DNA of 22,484 bases from a virus. Both the position numbers and the translations under genes were made by a program. Each line of letters opens with the position of its first letter. Within the stretch, counting starts at the first letter, position 1. The notes beneath the pieces are model-generated. The model searched no databases. It was not told where the DNA came from and saw only the letters and a list, made by a program, of their open reading frames with translations. Of the stretch, positions 12,282 through 21,076 are shown piece after piece. The DNA is taken from positions 1 to 22,484 of IMG/VR virus record IMGVR_UViG_3300031851_000209, one strand, 5' to 3'.

Positions 12282-15200
12282 ATGGGAATTAAGTTCTCTA
12301 ACCTAGCGACGACGACGTTAGCTAGCGGAATAACCAATTCTGCGACAACAATTACCGTCGCGGATGGATCTGTCTTCCCTGCACTTGGGTCTGGGGACTT
12401 TTTCTTTGCGTCTATAGACACACCGCCAAATGCTCCCGAGATTGTTAAAGTAACAGCGATCAGCTCCAACACACTGACGGTAGTCAGGGGGCAAGACGGG
12501 ACTACCGCGACGAGTCATAACTCTAGTGAGACGATTGCCTTGCGAGTTGTCTCTGCGGTACTAGAGGATCTTAGAGATAATGCTGGCGAGACCTACACCG
12601 CTGGCTCCGGTATCACCTTAACTGGCACCACGTTCTCTAATGCTGCCCCCGATCAAACTGTGTCGTTAACGGGGTCTGGCGCTACGACGGTAAGCGGCAC
12701 ATACCCGAACTTCACGATCAGCAGCACTGACACAAACACCGATACCAACACCACCTACACCGCTGGCACAAACCTGTCGCTGTCAGGCACGACCTTCAAC
12801 CTGAACACCAATCTCTCGGGTCTGGGAACTATCTCTAGCGGTGCCATTACAAGTAGTGGAGCTGTAAAAGCATATGGTAACTCTGACACTGTTTCGGCTT
12901 TAGAAATATATTCAGATTCTAATCATGGTATGAGAATACTTCATAGAGGCACAGATGGAGATTTTAGTTTTGAGCGTAGAGTTAATGGCACGAACACAGA
13001 GTTTTTAAGAATTGGCAGAGGCACTGGAAACGCTACCTTTGCAGGCGCTATATCTAGTGGTGCGATAACAATTACAGATGGCACTACAAATGGTGCATCA
13101 ACGATTGGCGGTTCTTCTGACCAGTTGTTATTAGATACAAACGCAGACACGGGAGTAACAATTCGTAGTGGTGCATCGAGCACTGGCGTAGTTTCTTTCG
13201 CATCACCTACTGACCATAATATTGGTCAGCTTTATTACAATCACAACGTTGATGCAATGGTTCTAAGAACTAACGATGCTATTGCGCTAACCATAAACTC
13301 ATCTCAAAACGCCACCTTTGCAGGCGATATCAATCTCAACGGTCAGATAATCGGCGGCTTCGGCGCAAGGACTACCGGCGGCACGACAGATTGGAATCAT
13401 TCCACAAATGCTCGTAGCGGCAACGGGTACACGCTTTTAACAGGGTCGGCAACTAACGGCCCCGGCGGCGGCAACTATTTTCACCCGATCAGTTTTGAAT
13501 ACAACAGCTATGACGGCTCCGGCAACATGACCCAGCTTGCTATTGGGTACAACTCCAACCAGATGTACTCGCGTTATCGATACAGCAACTCATGGAGCGC
13601 GTGGTCAAAGTTCTTCACCTCTGATGATGACAGACTCGTCGTTGACCGTGACATAAAGTCCGCCGGACAGGTGCGAGCTGGCGGCTGGTATAGTGATACC
13701 GCATCTACCGATTACAACAGCTTGGCACTGGAGATTGGACAGAGTTCAGGCACGAGCTATGTGCTGTCGTATAACCGAGACACCTCTAGCTATGGCCCTA
13801 TGGTTTTTGAGGCGAATAGCTTTGACTTTAACAATCAAGTCCAAGCCGCCAAGCTACGCACTGACAACGACGGCACCCAATTAGCCCCTCGATGGGACAC
13901 AAGCTTTTATGTAACGCAGAGCGATTACTGGTACGGGCAAACCAGTTCACGCACTATGCATATCGGTGAGTCCGGCAACGATGTTGTTCTGCGTGGGCAG
14001 TTATCGGTAGGTGGCAATACCGTGCAGAGCACCTACACCTTGTCTCTGAACAGCGGTGCTGGCATCCACATGGGCAACAACAACATTCACTATGCGAATG
14101 AAGTGCATTTCAACAGCAACACGCGCTTTAGAGACAACAACGCGTTTTACACAATTCACAGGGCTGGCTCCGGTTCTGCGGGTGGTCTTCTGATGCAAAA
14201 CAGCAGTGACGCTAACCAAGGCTACTTCTACTGGGATACATCGGGCATTGGTATCCTGTCAGCCGACGGCTCTTGGTCTATTCGGAACACGAACTCATTA
14301 ACAGATTTCTATAACCCCGTTCAATTTCAAGACGTTTTAAGGCGCACCGCCCACAACACAGGTCACCTAGAAGGCTCCTACAACAACGTAGGATCAAACG
14401 GAAGCAACTCAAATCCAATCTACACCATAGGTAGTAGCTACAACCCCGCGTCTACGACACTGGGCAACATGTACGGAATTGGCTACACAAACTCAAGTGC
14501 TTCTTTTATTTCGGGCATGAACGTTGTGGGTAGCTGGGGCATGTATGTCGCCTCTGACGGCGATGCCCGTGTTTGGTTAGACGGTCAAAACGGCAACATC
14601 CACGCCACATCCGGTGTCCACGCCTATTCTATACGCGGTCACTCCAACGTATCAGGCACCGGCAACGCATCGTACCACCCCGACGGTATCTACAGCACCG
14701 GCAGCAACTGGCTGTACGGCACCCAGTACTTGAACGGTTACGACACCTACTTCGCCGGTGGGTCTATCAGGACGATAGATGACATAGTCTCAGATCAGAA
14801 TTATGGCTACGGTGTAGTTGGTCTTTACAGTCCATCGAGGTATCAGCATGTTTGGTCTATGGGCAGTGCTTATCGGTTAGCTGCAAACGGAGCGAGCAGT
14901 GGCACTGGGGGCAATCTTTACGGATTAGCGTGGTCATACAACCCCAACTACAGCTATACGGGGTCTAACGCTCAGTCGAAATCCGGCTTGAATCATCAAC
15001 TTCTTTTGATGTCTAACGGAACTACGACATTCGCGGCTGGCGTGGGGGTTTGGACGAGCGGAAACGTCACCGCTTACTCGGATCGCAGGGTCAAAACAAA
15101 CATCGAAGTCATTCCCGATGCGGTCTCAAAAGTTAAGCAGCTATCGGGCTACGTCTTCGATAGAACCGATGTAGAAGAAGACCCCGCTACGGGAGAGACA

Positions 15201-15398
15201 AATCCTGTTCGGCAGACAGGTGTTATCGCTCAAGAGGTTTTGGAGGTTCTGCCCGAGGCGGTTATGGGCACTGACAAGGAAGGCTACAGCGTTGCCTACG
15301 GAAACATGGTCGGTCTTTTAATTGAGGCGATCAAAGAGCAGCAGGGTCAGATAGAAGACCTCAAGCAAGAAATTCAGACACTAAAGGGATCAAGCTAA
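12282..15398 (+). CDS. Tail fibre / receptor-binding protein with S74 chaperone end
   Basis: The product has 1038 residues; the start is fixed by AGGAG 5 bases upstream. In order: an N-terminal virion-anchor-like domain (about residues 1-100); beta repeats (YTAGSGITLTGTTFS and YTAGTNLSLSGTTFN); a middle segment with two NATFAG units; and a pyocin-knob-like region (QMYSRYRYSNSWSAWSKF). A long Ser/Gly/Tyr/Asn-rich shaft or head follows, then a C-terminal peptidase S74 chaperone of endosialidase. In the last, Ser933-Asp934 (YSDRRVK) is the expected self-cleavage site and GVIAQEVLEVLPEAV the second hallmark, before a coiled-coil end. The chaperone trimerises the fibre, then is released. The segment around 12860-13330 is unusually AT-rich, suggesting mosaic exchange. 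It is the best candidate for the host-recognition protein. Confidence 0.9.
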   Translation: MGIKFSNLATTTLASGITNSATTITVADGSVFPALGSGDFFFASIDTPPNAPEIVKVTAISSNTLTVVRGQDGTTATSHNSSETIALRVVSAVLEDLRDNAGETYTAGSGITLTGTTFSNAAPDQTVSLTGSGATTVSGTYPNFTISSTDTNTDTNTTYTAGTNLSLSGTTFNLNTNLSGLGTISSGAITSSGAVKAYGNSDTVSALEIYSDSNHGMRILHRGTDGDFSFERRVNGTNTEFLRIGRGTGNATFAGAISSGAITITDGTTNGASTIGGSSDQLLLDTNADTGVTIRSGASSTGVVSFASPTDHNIGQLYYNHNVDAMVLRTNDAIALTINSSQNATFAGDINLNGQIIGGFGARTTGGTTDWNHSTNARSGNGYTLLTGSATNGPGGGNYFHPISFEYNSYDGSGNMTQLAIGYNSNQMYSRYRYSNSWSAWSKFFTSDDDRLVVDRDIKSAGQVRAGGWYSDTASTDYNSLALEIGQSSGTSYVLSYNRDTSSYGPMVFEANSFDFNNQVQAAKLRTDNDGTQLAPRWDTSFYVTQSDYWYGQTSSRTMHIGESGNDVVLRGQLSVGGNTVQSTYTLSLNSGAGIHMGNNNIHYANEVHFNSNTRFRDNNAFYTIHRAGSGSAGGLLMQNSSDANQGYFYWDTSGIGILSADGSWSIRNTNSLTDFYNPVQFQDVLRRTAHNTGHLEGSYNNVGSNGSNSNPIYTIGSSYNPASTTLGNMYGIGYTNSSASFISGMNVVGSWGMYVASDGDARVWLDGQNGNIHATSGVHAYSIRGHSNVSGTGNASYHPDGIYSTGSNWLYGTQYLNGYDTYFAGGSIRTIDDIVSDQNYGYGVVGLYSPSRYQHVWSMGSAYRLAANGASSGTGGNLYGLAWSYNPNYSYTGSNAQSKSGLNHQLLLMSNGTTTFAAGVGVWTSGNVTAYSDRRVKTNIEVIPDAVSKVKQLSGYVFDRTDVEEDPATGETNPVRQTGVIAQEVLEVLPEAVMGTDKEGYSVAYGNMVGLLIEAIKEQQGQIEDLKQEIQTLKGSS
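15078..15395 (+). other. S74 intramolecular chaperone domain (self-released)
   Basis: These 106 residues after the predicted cut before Ser933 contain SDRRVKTNI, a VSKVKQLSGYVFDR segment, QTGVIAQEVLEVLPEAV, VAYGNMVGLLIEAI, and a terminal coiled coil (KEQQGQIEDLKQEIQTLK). The Ser-Asp pair and downstream Gln-Glu are as in known endosialidase-type chaperones. Confidence 0.88.
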
Positions 15399-15742
15399 TG
15401 GCGATAACCTACACTTGGGCAATAACAGGTCTTACCAGAGACACAGCAGGCACGATTGTTAAAGTCCACTGGAAAAAGACGGGTACAAACGAAGACGGTA
15501 TAACCGCCGACTTTAATATGTTTGATGACTTCAATGACGGAGATCCGACCAGCGAGTCTTATATTGCGTTTGATTCTTTGACCGAGGCGGACGTGCTGGC
15601 TTGGGTTCAAGGCAGGGTCACTGGCAGGTATCAGATGGACGTTGACCACCAGATTCAGCGGCATATTCAAGATCAGATTGATAATGCTGGTATCACGAGT
15701 GCGCCAATGCCATGGGCGACTGAAGAAGAGATTCCTGCTTAA
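15398..15742 (+). CDS. DUF7936-like fibre-associated protein
   Basis: The 114-residue product starts at ATG 15398, overlapping the fibre stop (TAATG). The opening AITYTWAITGLTRDT, then VKVHWKKTGTNEDGITADF, matches small proteins I recall directly after fibre genes in marine and other phages (DUF7936 from memory). The second half is helical (DVLAWVQGRV, MDVDHQIQRHIQDQIDNAG) and ends in PWATEEEIPA. The YTW...V.K(V/T).W.KTGT pattern suggests a small beta domain. A role in fibre assembly or as a decoration of the fibre is inferred from its fixed neighbourhood; there is no direct functional evidence. Confidence 0.75.
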   Translation: MAITYTWAITGLTRDTAGTIVKVHWKKTGTNEDGITADFNMFDDFNDGDPTSESYIAFDSLTEADVLAWVQGRVTGRYQMDVDHQIQRHIQDQIDNAGITSAPMPWATEEEIPA

Positions 15743-16170
15743 TGACCCTGCAAACCTCTGGGGCAATATCACTCAGCCAAGTGCAGTCTGAGTTCGGCGG
15801 AAGCAACCCGATCTCAATGTCGGAGTACTACCGAGGCGGCGCTTATGTTCCAACGACAATTAGTACCGCAGGTGCGTGGTCAGCTTACTACGGCAATACG
15901 AGCAGCTATTATTGGACGGATCTGGGCACATTGCGATGGAATAATAGCACCTTGACGACCCAAGCTACGACAACTTCGACCACCATAGGAGGTTATGAAT
16001 ACCAAAGGGGTACTTATATTACCTCATCGGGCGGGGGGAAAGGTTCAGTAACGATAAGTTACTACCGAGTGCGAAGAAGACCCGCTGGCAGTGCTACAAC
16101 GGTAAACACTAGTATTCCTGCGTCTGGCACCATTTCAATGAATCAGTTCTATGGTGGAAGAAAGACGTAA
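15742..16170 (+). CDS. Small Ser/Thr/Gly/Tyr-rich tail-associated protein
   Basis: The 142-residue product starts at ATG 15742. It begins with TSGAISLSQVQSEFGGSNPI and SMSEYYRGGAYVP, and ends with GTISMNQFYGGRK. This frame (SG.ISL..VQ.EFGG.NPIS..EYYRGG...SG.IS...FYGG) is widespread in phage and prophage tail regions. The internally similar starts and ends (SGAISLSQ..F and SGTISMNQFYGG) look like the same short element used twice, flanking a variable beta-rich centre with many Tyr/Thr. Function is unknown, but such proteins are usually virion or fibre components. It overlaps both neighbours by one base. Confidence 0.75.
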   Translation: MTLQTSGAISLSQVQSEFGGSNPISMSEYYRGGAYVPTTISTAGAWSAYYGNTSSYYWTDLGTLRWNNSTLTTQATTTSTTIGGYEYQRGTYITSSGGGKGSVTISYYRVRRRPAGSATTVNTSIPASGTISMNQFYGGRKT

Positions 16171-16706
16171 TGTACACGATTACTGAGTGCAACATTGTCC
16201 CCTACAACTTTGACACCCTGTTCGACCAGTGCCTGTCCATTATGGAGGCTGGCACGATTGATTGGCGCTATCTAGGCAATCCATCAGACAACTACGCTAA
16301 GAAGGCAAAGCTCCTTGAGGAGTATGAACAATACATCAGCGTTCCAAACACGAAGGTCATTTACTGGGAAAAAGATGGGCATCCGATACAACTTGCGGCT
16401 GGTCGAATCAACTTTGACGATGATCAGTATTTTCTTTTCGTTTACGCGCTATACGGTTCTGATGCGAACGGCAGTAAGGCATGGCTTCATGACCCTGACT
16501 ACATCCAAAAAACTAAAGAATACATCCAGGGCACGCTAGGGCTGTCTGGTTTCAAAATTAGCTGTCACCAAGGCTCTAGCTTGTACGATTACCACATGAA
16601 CAAGGTTGAGGCTGCTGACAACTACGAGGTCACGGTGGATGGGACATACCAACCTAGCGAAGCTGCCGACGTAACGGTAGCCACAATTAAATACAGGTAT
16701 CTGTAA
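16170..16706 (+). CDS. Unassigned protein, GNAT-like topology possible
   Basis: The 178-residue product starts at ATG 16170. I do not recognise a named family with confidence. The order of segments is suggestive of a GNAT fold: an N-terminal helix (FDTLFDQCLSIMEAG), strand-turn-strand (KVIYWEKDGHPIQLAAGRIN), strand (QYFLFVYALYG), helix (PDYIQKTKEYIQGTLGLSG), and strand with loop (FKISCHQGSSLYDYHM). The Q/RxxGxG/A cofactor signature is not visible, so catalytic activity is uncertain. It sits between fibre-associated genes and the holin, overlapping the preceding stop by one base. A structural or fibre-modifying role would fit; it stays hypothetical. Confidence 0.7.
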   Translation: MYTITECNIVPYNFDTLFDQCLSIMEAGTIDWRYLGNPSDNYAKKAKLLEEYEQYISVPNTKVIYWEKDGHPIQLAAGRINFDDDQYFLFVYALYGSDANGSKAWLHDPDYIQKTKEYIQGTLGLSGFKISCHQGSSLYDYHMNKVEAADNYEVTVDGTYQPSEAADVTVATIKYRYL

Positions 16707-17083
16707 TGAAAATTTTGGGAGATCTTATAGAACCCGTAACAGGCTTGCTCGAGAAGGTTATCCCGGATCGGGACCAAGCCGCCAAGTTGGCGCATGAAAT
16801 CTCGACTATGTCCGAGAAACACAGCCAGGAAATAGCGTTACAGCAGATAGAGGTTTTGAAGTTAGACGCCAAAGGCAATTGGTTTCAGTCGAGCTGGAGA
16901 CCCTTAGCCGGTTATTGCTGCGTATTGGGTTTATTCGTGAATTTCTTGGTGTCGCCTCTATGCGCTGGTTTTGGCATCGTCATCCCTCAAGCGGATGCAG
17001 GCGTAATGATGCCTCTTCTTCTTGGCATGCTCGGATTGTCCGGCGGTAGGTCGTATGAACGAATTAAAGGTGTAGGCAAGTGA
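16706..17083 (+). CDS. Holin, 3TM (GTA-holin-like) family
   Basis: The product has 125 residues. An amphipathic N-terminal part (MKILGDLIEPVTGLLEKVIP) and a charged helix (20-57) precede the diagnostic NWFQSSWRPLAGYCCVLGLF (58-77). Hydrophobic segments lie at about 66-91 and 98-113, and the end is GLSGGRSYERIKG. The WRPL-(A/T)-Y and G-GRSYEK patterns fit the three-TM holin family first named from gene transfer agent release. The N-terminal helix would be the third membrane-associated element. Holins permeabilise the inner membrane at the timed end of infection. Its stop overlaps the GTG of the next gene (GTGA). No adjacent endolysin or spanin is seen; the DUF5675 gene at 2525 is a candidate partner. 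Confidence 0.85.
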   Translation: MKILGDLIEPVTGLLEKVIPDRDQAAKLAHEISTMSEKHSQEIALQQIEVLKLDAKGNWFQSSWRPLAGYCCVLGLFVNFLVSPLCAGFGIVIPQADAGVMMPLLLGMLGLSGGRSYERIKGVGK

Positions 17084-18732
17084 CAGGATTCAAACTTCAA
17101 ACATTCTCAGGCAAAGCTCCGCGTATCTCTGCGCGTTTGCTTCCAGAAGATATGGCGCAAGAAGCGATCAACACTCGATTGGATTCTGGGCGTCTTGAGC
17201 CTTGGGCTGGAAACGCTTCTGCTTCAATTAGTCCGGTAGCAAGTTACTCGATATCCGGCAGTACTAAGACTTTATTTAAGTACAGCAGCTCCGCATGGAT
17301 CGGATCAGATGAAGATCTCAACATAGTAAGAAGCCCTATCGCTGAGGACTCGCACGAGCGAATCTATGTTTCCGGGATAGGTGGTGGAGCAGGTTATCCT
17401 CGTATGAGCACCTCCGCTATTATTGGCAACGGCACCTATTACAAGTTAGGCATTCCTGATCCAGGAGCGTTTGATTCAGTAACGCTTGTAGGGACCACAA
17501 CAAAAGCGGATGAAGAGACGCCGGTCAGCAGGGCATATGTATTTACCTATGTCAGCTACTACGGCGAAGAAGGTTCGCCAAGCACGTCTCTGGTAAGTCA
17601 AATTGTCGATGTTTACTCGGATCAGTCTGTAACGGTTGATTTCCCCAGCAACCCATCAGGAAATCACAATTTACTGAAGAAGCGGTTGTATCGTACAGAT
17701 CCTAATGGGACGTTTCGTTTTGTTGCGGATGTTGCTTTAGCTACTGACACGTTTAACGACACCGTGACAGATTCCAATTTAGGCGAGCAAATACCATCCA
17801 GCTCGTGGATTGCTCCGCCAGACGATGTTACGACTGACCACCCCGATGGACCGTTGCTGGGTTTAGTTAGTATGCCAAACGGATTTTTGGCTGGTTTTGC
17901 TGGACAAACCGTATGCTTTTCAGAGGCGTTTCAGCCTCATGCGTTTCCTGATGCGTACAAATTAACCATTAAGAGCGATGTGGTTGCACTGGCTCCGCTC
18001 AATACCGGACTGTTGGTTCTTACTAAAGAAAAGCCAGCGTTGATTCAAGGGCTGGACCCATCAAGCATGTCGATGATTGAAATCGACAGCACTCTGTCTT
18101 GCGTGAGCAAGCGCAGCGTTGTCGACATGGGCGAGTACGTCATGTACGCAAGCCCAGACGGCTTGGTAATGGCTCGGGACAATGGTTTATCTGTCGCTAC
18201 TGAATCGACTCTTTCCCGAGACCAGTGGCAGGATCTCAGTCCGTCATCCATTGTGGGCTTCCACTGGGAAGGGTACTACGTTGGGTTCTATGCTAACGGC
18301 GTCGAAAGCAAAGGATTTATTTTTGACCCTAGAGGTGGGAAAAACTCCTACGTCAAACTAGATTTCTACGCCACCGCTGGGTTTAACGATCTTGAGAATG
18401 ATGAGCTTTACTTGGTTGTGGGTGGGTCTGTTGTGAAGTTCGCTTCAGGCTCAAGCCTGCCGATGTCTTGGAAGAGTAAAAAATTCTACGCTCAACGCCC
18501 TATATGTCCGGGGGTAGCGAAGCTGGAGTGCGACACATATTCCCCCGCGCCAACCTTCAAGCTTTTTGCTGACGGATCGTTGAAACATACACAAACAGTA
18601 TCGAGTAGTTCTTTGTTCAGGCTACCGGGGGGATACAAGGCTAATGAGTTTGAGATTCAGATCGAGGGTTCTGTAGCGGTCAACGAGGTGTGTGTTTATG
18701 AATCTGCTGGAGAAATAGGTGTCAGCGCGTAA
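17080..18732 (+). CDS. Large tail protein, probable tail nozzle/stabilisation type
   Basis: The 550-residue product starts at GTG 17080. The opening FKLQTFSGKAPRISARLLPE then DMAQEAINTRLDSGRLEPW is strongly reminiscent of a conserved group of phage tail proteins. Later segments include YVFTYVSYYGEEGSPS, LKKRLYRTDPNGTFRFVADV, LVSMPNGFLAGFAGQTVCFS, and the YASPDGLVMA and FDPRGGKNSYVK units. Repeated beta blade-like units (GLV/GLL...ASPDG) suggest a beta-propeller, as in nozzle proteins such as T7 gp12, but that link is structural inference only. It overlaps the J-like gene by 14 bases, so the two products are likely partners at the tail tip. Confidence 0.72.
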   Translation: MTGFKLQTFSGKAPRISARLLPEDMAQEAINTRLDSGRLEPWAGNASASISPVASYSISGSTKTLFKYSSSAWIGSDEDLNIVRSPIAEDSHERIYVSGIGGGAGYPRMSTSAIIGNGTYYKLGIPDPGAFDSVTLVGTTTKADEETPVSRAYVFTYVSYYGEEGSPSTSLVSQIVDVYSDQSVTVDFPSNPSGNHNLLKKRLYRTDPNGTFRFVADVALATDTFNDTVTDSNLGEQIPSSSWIAPPDDVTTDHPDGPLLGLVSMPNGFLAGFAGQTVCFSEAFQPHAFPDAYKLTIKSDVVALAPLNTGLLVLTKEKPALIQGLDPSSMSMIEIDSTLSCVSKRSVVDMGEYVMYASPDGLVMARDNGLSVATESTLSRDQWQDLSPSSIVGFHWEGYYVGFYANGVESKGFIFDPRGGKNSYVKLDFYATAGFNDLENDELYLVVGGSVVKFASGSSLPMSWKSKKFYAQRPICPGVAKLECDTYSPAPTFKLFADGSLKHTQTVSSSSLFRLPGGYKANEFEIQIEGSVAVNEVCVYESAGEIGVSA

Positions 18733-21076
18733 AAGTAATCTGACCGTCCCTCCCGGCTGGTCAACTCAAGATAAGCGATTTGGTGACGGGGTCAAAGAAA
18801 ACCTAGACGTTTTGTTGGGTCATCGTGGAGATCCGCTTCAAAGGGCTGTGACTTTTGAGGACTTATTGGACGCTGGTATTTTGGAGTTGGCTAGCGGCGC
18901 ACGACTGTTTGGGTCGATCAATGACGTTGTTCCCGCCGTCAACCCAATACCTAACCTTGATGTGCCGCCTGCGCCTACAAACCTTCAAGCATCCGGGGCA
19001 TTTCAAAATATCATTCTTAGTTGGAATTTGAGCCTATACCGTGGGCACTCGTATGTAGAAGTGTTCAGGCATACTTCTGACGACATTTCCGCCGCCACAA
19101 TGGTTGCCCAAGTATCCGGTTTCACTGGGGTATATGGAGATCCAGTTGGTTCAGGGCAAACTCTTTATTATTGGGTAAGAGCGGTAAACGTGAACGGAGT
19201 ACAGGGACCATTTAATAGTGGCGCTGGCACTCAGGGTCAGACTGCGCCAGATGTCACGTTCCTACTCACCACCCTAGCGAACGCGATCACTGCTGGCGAG
19301 CTGGCAACTTCCTTATCTACACCGATAGGTAACCTTCCTACAGACACACAGACCGCGCTTAATGATCTTCAAAGCCAGATCAACGATATAGGGACTGTTA
19401 ATCTTTGGAGTAGCTCAACCTCATACTCTCAAGGTGATCTTGTACTTCATCCGTCGAGTAACTCGAGGCTTTATCGATCTAAGACAAACAGCAATGCAAA
19501 CAATCAGCCTAGCGGTAACTCATCAGACACTACTTACTGGGAGTTTGTGGGAACAGGTTCTACATTGGGAGATGTTGTTGCCGACAACACATCGAACATC
19601 ACGCAAATAAATTTCCTGGATGCTACTAGCACGAGTGCTGCCGCCCAAAAAATAGCTTCGTTGGATGCAACGGTATTTGATCCATCGACAGGAGTCTCTG
19701 CGAGCGCGACCTCTCTAAGCTCTTTGACGAGCCGTGTTTCCGCAACAGAGAGCGCTACAACAGCAAACACAACGAATATAACCAGCGCATCTAGCGATAT
19801 CACCGCGTTGCAGAATACGGTTAACAATTCAAATACGGGCGTGGTTGCAACATCGACAGCGTTATCTGGATTAACCTCTCGGGTAACAACGGCTGAGAAC
19901 ACGATCAGTGGGCATACGACCAGTATCACCGCTAACTCAGCCGATATTACCTCGCTTGAAAACACAGTAAATAATCCATCAACAGGCGTGTCCGCGACTT
20001 CTTCTGCGCTTAACTCTCTGACTAGTACAGTCACAAGCCAAGGCAGTACGATATCCGCAAACTCCAGCAGTCTTTCATCGTTAAGCACTACGGTGGGGAG
20101 CAACACGAGTTCCATTAGCACTCAAGCATCAAGCATTAACGGATTAAACGCTAAGTACGTTGTGAAGATTGATAACAACGGTGCGGTTGCGGGGTACGGA
20201 TTAGCCAGTACAGCAAACTCAGCCGGTAACATCGTAAGTGAGTTCATCGTCAACGCTGATCGGTTTGCGATCATGCGGGGCGGGTCGAACACAACAGCCG
20301 CGTCTGTTCCGTTTATAGTGCAAACAAGCGCTACGACTTTGAACGGGGTGACAGTTCCTGCTGGTGTTTACATGCAAGATGGATTCATAAAGAACGGGTC
20401 CATTGTAAACGCGAAGATAGGCAATGCGGCAATCGACAACGCGAAGATCGCTAACATCGACGCTGGCAAAATCACTGCGGGAACAATAAATACCTCCCGT
20501 CTCAATATCGATGGATCAACGCTTACCAGCAATAATGGGGTATTGCAGGTTAACGCACTCAACGCCAACGTGATCACTTCCGGTCTGATCAACTCCAGTA
20601 GAATCAACATAGACAACGTCACACTGGATACAAATGGTCAGGGTCGGCTGATCATAAAGAATCTGGGTGTTGATTCTCTACAGATTAAGGGTAACGCGGT
20701 TACCATCCCGTCTTCAGCGTACACGGCATCACAAGTCAATGCTCCGGCTAGTTCTGGAGACGTAACGGTCCAAACGATTACATACACATCGGTGGGGTCA
20801 CCCGCATTGATTATAGCTTCATGCCAAGGCGCTCCAAGCAGCGGAAGAAGTCACGCTGCTATGCTGAAAATCAAAAGGAACGGGACCACTATCGTAGAGC
20901 AAATACAAGGGAGCGGTACGCTAACTTGGGCTGTTTCTGCAACCGACTTTTTTACCGGAACGGGCACTCGAACCTACACGGTAACGATAGCTAATTTAGG
21001 TAGCAACCCAAAAGGGTCTGCAACCACTACCTTTGTAACGCTCCGCTCTTTAGCTGTTATCGAGGTAAAGAAATGA
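18719..21076 (+). CDS. J-like tail tip / fibre protein with FN3 and coiled-coil repeats
   Basis: The 785-residue product starts at GTG 18719, with GGAG (18709-18712) 6 bases upstream. In order: an N-terminal domain (1-80); a fibronectin type III domain (about 82-168; PPAPTNLQASG, then LYYWVRAVNVNGVQGP); a CBM5/12-like module (229-277; WSSSTSYSQGDLVLH, LYRSK, YWEF); and three 49-residue coiled-coil repeats (314-460). A DUF1983/phage-J-like segment follows (475-555; YVVKIDNNGAVAGYGLA, FIVNADRFAIM, GVYMQDGFIKNGSIVNAKIG), then NAKI/TSRLNI repeats and a beta-rich end. The second half matches the C-terminal part of lambda J-type host-specificity proteins. The large N-terminal part of J is missing, so it is probably a short-tail version attached through its own N-terminus. 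Confidence 0.82.
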   Translation: MSARKSNLTVPPGWSTQDKRFGDGVKENLDVLLGHRGDPLQRAVTFEDLLDAGILELASGARLFGSINDVVPAVNPIPNLDVPPAPTNLQASGAFQNIILSWNLSLYRGHSYVEVFRHTSDDISAATMVAQVSGFTGVYGDPVGSGQTLYYWVRAVNVNGVQGPFNSGAGTQGQTAPDVTFLLTTLANAITAGELATSLSTPIGNLPTDTQTALNDLQSQINDIGTVNLWSSSTSYSQGDLVLHPSSNSRLYRSKTNSNANNQPSGNSSDTTYWEFVGTGSTLGDVVADNTSNITQINFLDATSTSAAAQKIASLDATVFDPSTGVSASATSLSSLTSRVSATESATTANTTNITSASSDITALQNTVNNSNTGVVATSTALSGLTSRVTTAENTISGHTTSITANSADITSLENTVNNPSTGVSATSSALNSLTSTVTSQGSTISANSSSLSSLSTTVGSNTSSISTQASSINGLNAKYVVKIDNNGAVAGYGLASTANSAGNIVSEFIVNADRFAIMRGGSNTTAASVPFIVQTSATTLNGVTVPAGVYMQDGFIKNGSIVNAKIGNAAIDNAKIANIDAGKITAGTINTSRLNIDGSTLTSNNGVLQVNALNANVITSGLINSSRINIDNVTLDTNGQGRLIIKNLGVDSLQIKGNAVTIPSSAYTASQVNAPASSGDVTVQTITYTSVGSPALIIASCQGAPSSGRSHAAMLKIKRNGTTIVEQIQGSGTLTWAVSATDFFTGTGTRTYTVTIANLGSNPKGSATTTFVTLRSLAVIEVKK
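19658..20098 (+). repeat. Three 49-residue tandem repeats (seven heptads each)
   Basis: Residues 314-362, 363-411 and 412-460 of the J-like protein align without gaps. Each has a start like SL-x-(A/N)TV-x-(D/N)-x-STGV-x-A, a middle S-x-LTSRV, and an end like TS-x-DIT. The period is 49 = 7 x 7 residues, consistent with a continuous heptad coiled coil, with TVNN-x-x-TGV turns at fixed spacing. Repeats 1 and 2 keep the NI/SIT-x-x-SxDIT end; repeat 3 diverges there. Confidence 0.8.

Noticed and set aside
19534-20121. 195-residue antisense frame opposite the J-like gene
   Set aside because: It is opposite Ser/Thr-rich repeats, whose reverse strand is naturally free of stops and hydrophobic. There is no ribosome site and no family pattern.
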